A stretch of DNA of 64,000 bases from Shewanella sp. VB17 (GTDB lineage: Bacteria; Pseudomonadota; Gammaproteobacteria; Enterobacterales; Shewanellaceae): contig NZ_JABRVS010000001.1 in NCBI RefSeq assembly GCF_013248905.1, forward strand, positions 2,418,001-2,482,000, given 5' to 3'. The notes under the pieces were generated by a model. The model made no database searches, was not told where the DNA came from, and saw only the letters and a program-made list of their open reading frames with translations. A program made the position numbers and the translations under genes. Of this stretch, positions 53,284 through 64,000 are shown piece after piece. The first letter of the stretch is position 1, and each line of letters begins with the position of its first letter.

Positions 53284-53835
53284 GTGAATAGAGTTGTTTT
53301 TTTAGACAGAGATGGCGTTATCAATATTGATCATGGATATGTCCATATGATTGATGATTTTGAATACGTTGAAGGTGTATTCGATGCATGCCGTTCATTA
53401 AAAGAGATGGGGTTTACACTGGTTGTTGTGACAAATCAGTCAGGAATTGCAAGAGGAATGTACACAGAAGAACAATTTCATACCCTAACAGAATGGATGG
53501 ATTGGAATTTTATTGATCAAGGTGTTGAACTTGATGGTATCTACTTTTGTCCTCATCATGCAACAAAGGGAGTTGGAGAGTATAAGCAGGATTGTGATTG
53601 CCGTAAGCCCAAACCTGGCATGATGATATCGGCTGCTGAGTTTCTACAGTTAGATTTGAGTCAATCTGTGATGGTCGGTGATAAGCGTGATGATATGTTG
53701 GCGGCCAAAGCAGCGGGGATCCCTATTCGAATTTTAGTGCGTAGCGGGAAGCAAGTGACGGATGAAGCGATTATTGAAGCCACTATTGTTCTCGATTCGA
53801 TAGCCAATGTACCAGAATATTTAGCAAGTCTATGA
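53284..53835 (+). CDS. gmhB: D-glycero-beta-D-manno-heptose-1,7-bisphosphate 7-phosphatase
   Basis: HAD phosphatase of ADP-heptose synthesis for lipopolysaccharide core. 183 residues from GTG 53284, chosen because GGGAG (53271-53275) is eight bases upstream; earlier in-frame starts overlap that site. FLDRDGVINIDHGYVH holds the nucleophile Asp; TNQSGIARGMYTEEQF, the zinc-binding CPHH...CDCRKP and MVGDKRDDM are GmhB hallmarks. It lies immediately upstream of the rRNA operon, the same order as E. coli gmhB-rrnH. Confidence 0.95.
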   Translation: MNRVVFLDRDGVINIDHGYVHMIDDFEYVEGVFDACRSLKEMGFTLVVVTNQSGIARGMYTEEQFHTLTEWMDWNFIDQGVELDGIYFCPHHATKGVGEYKQDCDCRKPKPGMMISAAEFLQLDLSQSVMVGDKRDDMLAAKAAGIPIRILVRSGKQVTDEAIIEATIVLDSIANVPEYLASL

Positions 53836-53968
53836 TGATCACAGTAGATATTTCAGATCTATCGCCAACAACAAGGTTAAATGACGCGATATGCTTGGGT
53901 TAATGGCGGTGAACTGCACTCATTTGTATGATAAGTAGTCACTTGGTGTTGAGTGTCGAAAATAGAGG

Positions 53969-53996
53969 TTGACGCAAGCAAAAGAATACGTAAAAT
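53969..53996 (+). promoter_or_regulatory. rrn promoter
   Basis: TTGACG (53969-53974), 16 bases, TAAAAT (53991-53996), then a GC-containing discriminator as in growth-rate-controlled rrn P1 promoters. Confidence 0.7.
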
Positions 53997-54056
53997 ACGC
54001 CTCCTCAAGCCAGTGACCTAGCGTCTAACGGCAGTATCTGAAAAATTGATACTAAC

Positions 54057-54067
54057 GCTCTTTAACA
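54057..54067 (+). promoter_or_regulatory. boxA antitermination signal
   Basis: GCTCTTTAACA matches the rrn boxA consensus that loads the NusB-S10 antitermination complex. A related copy, GCTCTTTAAAA, occurs in the 16S-23S spacer at 56443. Confidence 0.8.
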
Positions 54068-54071
54068 ATTT

Positions 54072-54110
54072 ATCAAGTAATCTGTGTGGACACTCACAGG
54101 TATTGAGTTA
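54072..54110 (+). other. 5' arm of the 16S processing stem
   Basis: ATCAAGTAATCTGTGTG at the start and TATTGAGTTA at the end are complementary to 55854-55893. The long duplex is the expected RNase III substrate that releases pre-16S. Confidence 0.85.
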
Positions 54111-54299
54111 TTCGAAACTGCCTCTTTTTTCTAGTAAAAAGTGAGGCAGTCAAAAAATTTCTCAATGAATGAGTGTTCATAGATTCGAACCTAGTTTGAA
54201 TCAATATGTACAATCGTTGTTAATACTCTTATGAGTGTTGTCAATGACATCAGAATTCATTGAGCCGCTGAGTCCTTAACGGGGTTTAGCAAAAAACTT

Positions 54300-55843
<1,544 letters not shown>

Positions 55844-55853
55844 CCTATACGAC

Positions 55854-55893
55854 TAACTCAATATTTGCTGAGTGTTCACACAGATTACTTGAT
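55854..55893 (+). other. 3' arm of the 16S processing stem
   Basis: Complementary to 54072-54110 with a few mismatches; forms the RNase III stem closing pre-16S. Confidence 0.85.
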
Positions 55894-56042
55894 AGAAGAA
55901 AGAGAAATATATCGAAAAGTATTTTTGAGGATTTTAATTCTTAATCAAGGCACTTGATGAGTCTCGCAGGGAGTGTGCTTTAGTACATGACTGAGAAATG
56001 AAGAAAGTAACGATGAGTAAGTGTTAAAAGACCAAAAAGAAT

Positions 56043-56119
<77 letters not shown>

Positions 56120-56278
56120 ATTCTTTTCTACTCTGCGTTAGTTTAATACTCGTTTAGACTCATTTTTATGAGAGTTAAACGTCACATTAAACTGCATTGA
56201 TTAGAATGCGAATTGGCTTCGCCATTTAACTAGTGATAGCTAATTGGTTACTTGATTATTTCTCAACTGCATGTAAAT

Positions 56279-56354
56279 GGGGCTATAGCTCAGCTGGGAG
56301 AGCGCCTGCCTTGCACGCAGGAGGTCTGCGGTTCGATCCCGCATAGCTCCACCA
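56279..56354 (+). tRNA. tRNA-Ala (TGC)
   Basis: 76 bases with anticodon TGC (CTTGCACG), encoded CCA. G3-U70, the alanine identity pair, is present. Confidence 0.97.
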
Positions 56355-56399
56355 TTTAATTATATTTTAATACAATATATACATGCATTGGATAGAGAT

Positions 56400-56436
56400 G
56401 CCAAAGATAAACTAATACTTTATCTTTGGCTTTTTT
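56400..56436 (+). terminator. Terminator-like hairpin inside the 16S-23S spacer
   Basis: GCCAAAGATAAA (56400-56411), 7-base loop, perfectly complementary TTTATCTTTGGC (56419-56430), then six Ts. It has every feature of an intrinsic terminator yet lies between tRNA-Ala and 23S. The antitermination complex would be expected to override it. Confidence 0.8.
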
Positions 56437-56803
56437 AAGCCCGCTCTTTAAAAATTTGGAAAGCTGATAGTGTTAATGTGAAAGGGACGGTGAATGGCTT
56501 AGGTTGTTTGTTGTTAATAGCATTAATGCGAAAATAAATAATTGAGTTCTCAAACACTTAAATCAAGTGCGGAATGATTTACCTTAGGGTGATGAGTTCA
56601 AGAGTATTCTTTTGGCGAAAGTAAACACCATTAGTTGCGATACATCTCGTTCAAACTACCCGTTTGAACAATAGATAATATTAGCGCAGCGAGTTTGGTC
56701 TTAGGCAATGCGCGAAAGTGAGCGAGAAAGGCATGTAGCTGCGCTACATAACTGACAAGCGAACTTAAGTAACGCCGCATAAGGGCAAAGTAGCAAGCGA
56801 ATA

Positions 56804-56823
56804 AAAACCTATGTGGGTTGTAT

Positions 56824-56830
<7 letters not shown>
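56804..56830 (+). other. 5' arm of the 23S processing stem
   Basis: GGGTTGTATGGTTAAG and the preceding AAAACC pair with 59718-59744, forming the RNase III stem around 23S. Confidence 0.85.
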
Positions 56831-59717
<2,887 letters not shown>

Positions 59718-59726
<9 letters not shown>

Positions 59727-59744
59727 ACAACCCAGATGGGTTTT
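59718..59744 (+). other. 3' arm of the 23S processing stem
   Basis: CTTAACCATACAACCC then GGTTTT, complementary to 56804-56830. Beyond it, GTGTAC-TTTA-GTACAC (59913-59928) makes a further small hairpin in the 23S-5S spacer. Confidence 0.85.
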
Positions 59745-59983
59745 ACTTCTAAGAAGTTTGTGGTTAATGAGTGATTACAGAGCGAAAAAGAATACCAATT
59801 TGATTTAAGTTACACTCAATTATATTTATTTAACAGCTTTTCGAATTTAGTTATTTGGTTAATTACGCAGGAAATTGTTTGGCTGACAAAGCCGTAACGA
59901 GCGAAGCGCGGCGTGTACTTTAGTACACAAGCACTGGAGCGAGGAAACAATGCCGTGAGACGAATAATTAACCAGTAAGAATT

Positions 59984-60103
59984 TGTCTGGAAACCATAGC
60001 ATTGTGGCACCACCTGATCCCATCCCGAACTCAGAAGTGAAATGCAATCGCGCCGATGGTAGTGTGGGGTCTCCCCATGTGAGAGTAGGTCATTTCCAGG
60101 CGC
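59984..60103 (+). rRNA. rrf: 5S ribosomal RNA
   Basis: TGTCTGGAAACCATAGC to TCCAGGCGC with the invariant CCCGAACTCAGAAGTGAAA and GGGGTCTCCCCATG segments; 120 bases. Confidence 0.96.
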
Positions 60104-60173
60104 CTAATTCGTTTTTACTTTGACTCTTTGTTAGAAAAATAGTGAAGACAAAACGTCTCTTAAGAGAGTTGAT

Positions 60174-60203
60174 AAAGCCCGTTGCTAATGCAACGGGCTT
60201 TTC
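60174..60203 (+). terminator. rRNA operon terminator
   Basis: AAAGCCCGTTGC, TAAT loop, GCAACGGGCTTTT: a 12-bp GC-rich stem and T-run 70 bases after 5S. Confidence 0.93.
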
Positions 60204-60263
60204 GCATTTAAGGCAGTTAAGATTAAATGATTAGTAAATAAAGTCTCGATAAATAGGGAAATT

Positions 60264-60452
60264 ATGAAGTGGTTAAGTAAAAAGAATAAATTTAGACTGG
60301 GATCTATTGCTGCTGTGATGTCTCTGTTGATCGTTTATTTTATTTTTAGTGCATTAAAGTTGGTACTTTATCTTAGTGCTATCGGTTTACTGGCCTATGT
60401 CGGCTATAAAATATTTAAAATAAGAAAACCAGTAAAAAAAATCGAAATATAA
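60264..60452 (+). CDS. Small membrane protein of unknown function
   Basis: 62 residues with basic ends (MKWLSKKNKFRLG; KIFKIRKPVKKIEI) around one or two hydrophobic spans (SIAAVMSLLIVYFIFSALKLVLYLSAIGLLAYVGY). ATG with AGGGAAATT upstream. It is 40 bases before the next gene on the same strand, likely an operon. No family recognised. Confidence 0.65.
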   Translation: MKWLSKKNKFRLGSIAAVMSLLIVYFIFSALKLVLYLSAIGLLAYVGYKIFKIRKPVKKIEI

Positions 60453-60492
60453 AAGACTTTCAAGTAAATAAATAATAATTAAGGATAATTAA

Positions 60493-61059
60493 ATGGGCTT
60501 TTTTAATAAAATAAAAACTCAGGCTAATACGATTGGTACTAATATTAGTGATTCTACGGCTAAATTAGGTGGGGATATATTTACTTCAACCAAAGATAAT
60601 GCAAAATTAATTGCCATAAAGGCGAAAATATCTTCTATTGAAGGCCAATTACATATAGGTTATCAGGGTATTGGTAAAAAATACGTTGAAAACCTGATGA
60701 ATAATGAAGGTAAAAAAGTAGAGGATGTATTAGCCGATACACTTAGCAGCATCGAGCCTTTACTAGAAAAAAAGATCACACTTGAAAATGAAGCAATCGA
60801 AATTGAAAAAAGCCTGAAAGATCAAATTAAGTTACAAGAAAAAGCTATTTTTCAAAAAGAATACGATTCTGAAAAAGAAAAGCTGGATAGAGCCTTAAAG
60901 ATGGAGATTATTTCGGAAGATGATCATGAGCGTAGACTGGGTAACGCCAAGCGAAAACTCGATAATTTCGACACTATTCGCAAGCTAAAGAAACAACATG
61001 AAATGAAATTAATCACTGAAGATGAATTAACGGCGAAACTAATAAGCTTAGGTGCTTAA
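60493..61059 (+). CDS. Coiled-coil protein with SHOCT-like C-terminal repeats; function unknown
   Basis: 188 residues, soluble and highly charged. Residues 40-130 are predicted coiled coil (EKKITLENEAIEIEKSLKDQIKLQEK). The end contains two short helical hairpins that look like SHOCT motifs: LDRALKMEIISEDDHERRL and LKKQHEMKLITEDELTAKLISLGA. The ribosome binding site AAGGATAA is well placed before ATG 60493. It follows a small membrane protein gene and probably works with it. Confidence 0.75.
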   Translation: MGFFNKIKTQANTIGTNISDSTAKLGGDIFTSTKDNAKLIAIKAKISSIEGQLHIGYQGIGKKYVENLMNNEGKKVEDVLADTLSSIEPLLEKKITLENEAIEIEKSLKDQIKLQEKAIFQKEYDSEKEKLDRALKMEIISEDDHERRLGNAKRKLDNFDTIRKLKKQHEMKLITEDELTAKLISLGA

Positions 61060-61110
61060 ACATTTTAACGCCCGTAGTGAAAACGCCATGGCACTTCAGC
61101 GACATTCACA

Positions 61111-62565
61111 TCATGTTTTCAGGTTAATATCAAAGTGACATTTTGCTTCTGAAGTCATGACTTTATCGCGTACTAGTTCTCGAGGGAGATTGTTTTTCAA
61201 TCGTTTCCCAAGGTGTTTGGCAAGACCTAATGGGCAACCATGGTAGCTAAGGATCACTTCACCTTGTGGCTGCTGCTCATCTTGTAGTGGGATATCTCGG
61301 CCCATAAGATATTGAATGGCTTGTGATGAATCTAACTCAATACATTGTTGTTGGTTGGCTAATGCTATAATGGCTTCATGGCGTATCTTGAAGCCTTTTT
61401 TTAATCCATCGGCAAGTTTAATCCCTATTCGTTGAAAGCGCATTTTTCCAATCAGATTGGCTATCGCAGCGGGAAATAACCAGTATTCAAGATCTCGAAC
61501 CATGATTAAGCCATCATTGGGAAGAATGATACCAAAGGTGTGTGTAAAATAGTTGGCTAATTCAGTTTTCACTTTTGTACAGGCAGGTGAAAATGGAAAG
61601 TTTTTTTGCTGTTTAGGGATAGGCTTTTGACGTTCAACATCTGTAACTTTACGTATTTTAGCGATAAAGAAACCTTCACTATCATATATTTGAGGCCAAA
61701 CATGCAAGAAACCCTCTGCAGTACAAGATTTTTCCGCATCGGGAAAGAGGTGACGTAAAGACTGAAATTCTAATGCATCAGGAAAGCATGACATAAGGTG
61801 TTCACACACTTCCTGATTTTCTGCTCGGCTGAGTGCGCAAGTTGAGTAGACTAAACTCCCTCCCGTTTTCAATGCCAGAAATGCCGATTCAATCAAGGCC
61901 TTTTGCGTGTCAATAATGGAGGTATTGTTTGCTGTACTCCAATTTTTCAGTGCGTGAGGATCTTTGCGTATCGTGCCTTCGCCACTGCAAGGAGCATCGA
62001 GTAAAATGGCATCGAATTGGTTGTAGAGGTATTCACCAAATACTCGAGCATCGAAATGAGTTAGCGCTGTATTAGCCACCCCCATGCGTAATACATTGGC
62101 ATGGAGTACCTTAACTCGACTGGAGGAGTATTCGTTCGTCACCAGTAGGCCTGAATTTTTCATTAAAGCGGCCATTTGTGTTGTTTTTGAACCAGGCGCT
62201 GATGCCATATCCAGTATGGAGTATTGGGCCGTGTGATCAAAATCATCAAAGAGTGCTGTGGGGGGCAACATTGAACTCGCTTCTTGAATATAAAAAAGCC
62301 CCTGAATATGTTCTATGGTGTTACCTAATTGTATTTCATTGTCTAAGGCGACCCAGAAGCCATCACTGCACCAAGGGATAGGCTCAAGTGTCCAGCCTTT
62401 AGGCTTCATCAAGTCGATAAAATCTTTGGAAGTAATCTTTAGCGTATTGATACGAATAGAGGGACGAAGAGGCCGATGACAGTAGCTGATAAAATCATCC
62501 ATAGTGAGGTGAGAAGGCATATCTTTGACAATGCTATGAAGAAAATCTTGATTTAAATGAGCCAT
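61111..62565 (-). CDS. rsmF: 16S rRNA m5C1407 methyltransferase
   Basis: 484 residues, SAM-dependent. The RsmB/NOP2 fold is shown by SMLPPTALF, DMASAPGSKTTQMAA (SAM-binding motif I), LLDAPCSGEGTIRK with the release cysteine, and STCALSRAENQEV with the catalytic cysteine. The C-terminal PUA-like part (GRDIPLQ, YHGCPLGLAKHLGKRLKNNLPRELV) is RsmF/YebU specific. It is divergent from the SpmA/B-like gene. Confidence 0.93.
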   Translation of the reverse strand: MAHLNQDFLHSIVKDMPSHLTMDDFISYCHRPLRPSIRINTLKITSKDFIDLMKPKGWTLEPIPWCSDGFWVALDNEIQLGNTIEHIQGLFYIQEASSMLPPTALFDDFDHTAQYSILDMASAPGSKTTQMAALMKNSGLLVTNEYSSSRVKVLHANVLRMGVANTALTHFDARVFGEYLYNQFDAILLDAPCSGEGTIRKDPHALKNWSTANNTSIIDTQKALIESAFLALKTGGSLVYSTCALSRAENQEVCEHLMSCFPDALEFQSLRHLFPDAEKSCTAEGFLHVWPQIYDSEGFFIAKIRKVTDVERQKPIPKQQKNFPFSPACTKVKTELANYFTHTFGIILPNDGLIMVRDLEYWLFPAAIANLIGKMRFQRIGIKLADGLKKGFKIRHEAIIALANQQQCIELDSSQAIQYLMGRDIPLQDEQQPQGEVILSYHGCPLGLAKHLGKRLKNNLPRELVRDKVMTSEAKCHFDINLKT

Positions 62566-62737
62566 AAGGAAGAAACGGTACCAGCAACATATTATTTTTC
62601 GGCATTATAGCATAGCATAACGGAGTGAGTGTACGAGGTTAGGATTTGTGGAGTGACTTGATGTTGAGGGTTAGCTTCTCTTAGGTTGACAGCTGATAAT
62701 TCAGTTGCAGAATGATGCGTGATTAGAAGGATGTAGT

Positions 62738-63964
62738 GTGTTAAATCGGATATGGTTATTTTTCTTTGTAACAGCGATGCTTGCCATTGTGTTTCAACTT
62801 TTCAATGGTCATATCGAGGTGCTATCAGCATCAGTTAATGCATTGTTTGACAGTTCAAAACTCGCGGCTGAAATTGCGCTGGGATTAATCGGGGTGCTAT
62901 CTTTGTGGATGGGATTGATGCGTGTGGGTGAAAAAGCCGGTGTGGTTGGTTTTTTTGCCAGATTGTTTGAGCCTTTATTATCTAAGCTAATGCCGGACGT
63001 ACCTAGAGGTCACCCAGCATATGGCAGTATCACGATGAACCTTACGGCGAATATTTTAGGGCTTGATAATGCGGCTACTCCTCTGGGATTGAAGGCAATG
63101 CAAGATTTACAGAGCGTAAATCCGGATAAAGCAGTCGCCACGAATGCCCAAATTTTGTTCTTAGTGCTTAATACTTCATCTGTAACACTTGTGCCTGTGA
63201 CTGTCTTTCTTTATCGAGCTCAGCAAGGTGCATCGGCCCCTGCTGACATTTTTTTGCCGATACTTCTGGCCACAACGGCGTCTACCTTAGCTGGCGTTAT
63301 TGTTGTATCACTGTTTCAGCGTATTTCTTTGCTTAATACGGTTGTTTTAGGTTATGGAACTGTGCTTTTGGGCTCGATAATGGCGTTAGTTTTCTATTTG
63401 GGGACCTTAACCACATTAGCAATAGGAACCCTGTCGACAGGAATGGGCAATGGAATATTACTGCTATTGGTGTTCAGCTTTATACTGGTGGCAGGTCTAC
63501 GAAAAGTGGCCGTATATGATGAGTTTATCATTGGCGCTAAAGAAGGCTTCGCTCAATCAATCACGCTTATCCCATACTTACTTGCCATGTTACTGGCTAT
63601 TGCCCTGTTGCGTGCTTCTGGTGCATTAGATTATTTGTTAAACCTTATTTCTTTGATAGTGTCAGTGATAGGAGGTGATACCCGTTTTGTCGATGCATTG
63701 CCGACAGCAATAATGAAACCTTTTAGTGGCTCAGGCGCCAGAGCAATGATGCTTGAAACTATGGAACACCATGGTGTCGATTCATTTGCTGGGCGTTTAG
63801 CTGCTGTTTTTCAAGGAAGCACTGAAACCACTTTTTATGTATTAGCGGTTTATTTTGGTGCGGTTGGGATTAAGAATGGCAGACATGCGTTATTGTGTGG
63901 CTTAACCGCAGATTTTTCTGGGATCCTTGCGGCTATTTTTGTTTGTTATTATTTTTATGGTTGA
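62738..63964 (+). CDS. SpmA/SpmB-like fused membrane protein with nucleoside-recognition (Gate) domains
   Basis: 408-residue integral membrane protein from GTG 62738 (GAAGGA at 62726). Two Gate-type halves are visible: one with AEIALGLIGVLSLWMGLMRVGEKAGVV and NLTANILGLDNAATPLGLKAM, the other with DEFIIGAKEGFAQSITLIPYLLAMLLAIALLRASGALDYL and PFSGSGARAMMLETMEHHGVDSFAGRLAAVFQGSTETTFYVLAVYFGAVGIKN (residue pattern read in parts). In Bacillus SpmA and SpmB are separate spore-maturation proteins; here they are fused in a non-sporulating organism, so a transport role is more likely. Substrate unknown. Confidence 0.87.
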   Translation: MLNRIWLFFFVTAMLAIVFQLFNGHIEVLSASVNALFDSSKLAAEIALGLIGVLSLWMGLMRVGEKAGVVGFFARLFEPLLSKLMPDVPRGHPAYGSITMNLTANILGLDNAATPLGLKAMQDLQSVNPDKAVATNAQILFLVLNTSSVTLVPVTVFLYRAQQGASAPADIFLPILLATTASTLAGVIVVSLFQRISLLNTVVLGYGTVLLGSIMALVFYLGTLTTLAIGTLSTGMGNGILLLLVFSFILVAGLRKVAVYDEFIIGAKEGFAQSITLIPYLLAMLLAIALLRASGALDYLLNLISLIVSVIGGDTRFVDALPTAIMKPFSGSGARAMMLETMEHHGVDSFAGRLAAVFQGSTETTFYVLAVYFGAVGIKNGRHALLCGLTADFSGILAAIFVCYYFYG

Positions 63965-64000
63965 TGTCGTTGTTTATCTAAATGTTGTTAAAGATAGCGA

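Larger units (their letters stand above)
53836..54299 (+). promoter_or_regulatory. rRNA operon promoter and leader region
   Basis: Contains a sigma-70 promoter at 53969-53996 (TTGACG, 16-base spacer, TAAAAT) with a following ACGCCTCC discriminator, a boxA antiterminator at 54057-54067, the 16S processing arm at 54072-54110, and a further hairpin (ACTGCCTC with GAGGCAGT, 54117-54150). Confidence 0.75.

Overview
The window looks like a chromosomal segment of a marine gammaproteobacterium of the Shewanella type. The evidence is a complete rnfABCDGE-nth operon, a gmhB-rrn junction, a psrA-fadE pair, a rhombosortase, a large TonB-dependent receptor, several c-di-GMP-type signalling proteins, multicopy tRNA arrays, and moderately AT-rich DNA. 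The species assignment is inference; no search was run. No prophage, CRISPR array or intact insertion sequence was seen.

Layout. 1-2.7 kb: pyruvate formate-lyase (pflB, cut by the left edge) and a long upstream region with a perfect 18-bp inverted repeat. 2.7-7.5 kb: a secreted protein with a His/Cys dyad resembling clan CD/C80 cysteine peptidases, then a small phospholipid module (CdsA/YnbB-like cytidylyltransferase, PlsC-like acyltransferase, and a convergent YnbA-like CDP-alcohol transferase). 7.7-12.8 kb: the glycerol regulon in the order glpR-glpK-glpF-glpD. 12.8-16.7 kb: a 1.2-kb non-coding stretch with a MITE-like inverted-repeat element and a perfect CRP site ahead of a TonB-dependent receptor. 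16.7-23.9 kb: gloA, a 27-residue YnhF-like membrane peptide, nth and the Rnf electron-transport operon. 24-26.7 kb: a degenerate GGDEF/EAL protein and six tandem tRNA-Asn genes. 27.6-33.3 kb: uvrB, rhombosortase, queC, queE, a cysteine-synthase-like PLP enzyme and two tRNA-Tyr genes. 33.4-43.3 kb: two small conserved genes, a GAF-GGDEF-EAL protein, YchJ, psrA-fadE, a secreted metallo-beta-lactamase-fold hydrolase, a FabH paralogue and a GntR regulator. 43.5-53.8 kb: a secreted M19-dipeptidase/ricin-lectin protein, a HAD phosphatase, a self-contained sugar PTS (EIIA-HPr-EI fusion plus PtsG-like EIIBC) and gmhB. 53.9-60.2 kb: a full rRNA operon (16S, tRNA-Ile, tRNA-Ala, 23S, 5S) with promoter, boxA, processing stems and terminator. 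60.2-64 kb: two small unknown genes, rsmF and a SpmA/SpmB-like nucleoside-gate membrane protein.

The glp genes import, phosphorylate and oxidise glycerol. Rnf couples ferredoxin/NADH electron flow to an ion gradient, and PflB serves mixed-acid metabolism. PsrA with FadE links to fatty-acid oxidation. QueC and QueE make the preQ0 precursor of queuosine, whose substrates include tRNA-Asn and tRNA-Tyr, both present here in multiple copies.

Points most worth a second look: the secreted His/Cys-dyad protein; a duplicated IIB-like domain without the phospho-cysteine in the PtsG-like permease; the repeat-expanded RnfC tail; position 6:67 acceptor-stem mismatches in all six tRNA-Asn genes and in tRNA-Ile; a strong terminator-like hairpin inside the 16S-23S spacer; and paired DnaA-box-like sites between the tRNA-Asn array and uvrB.
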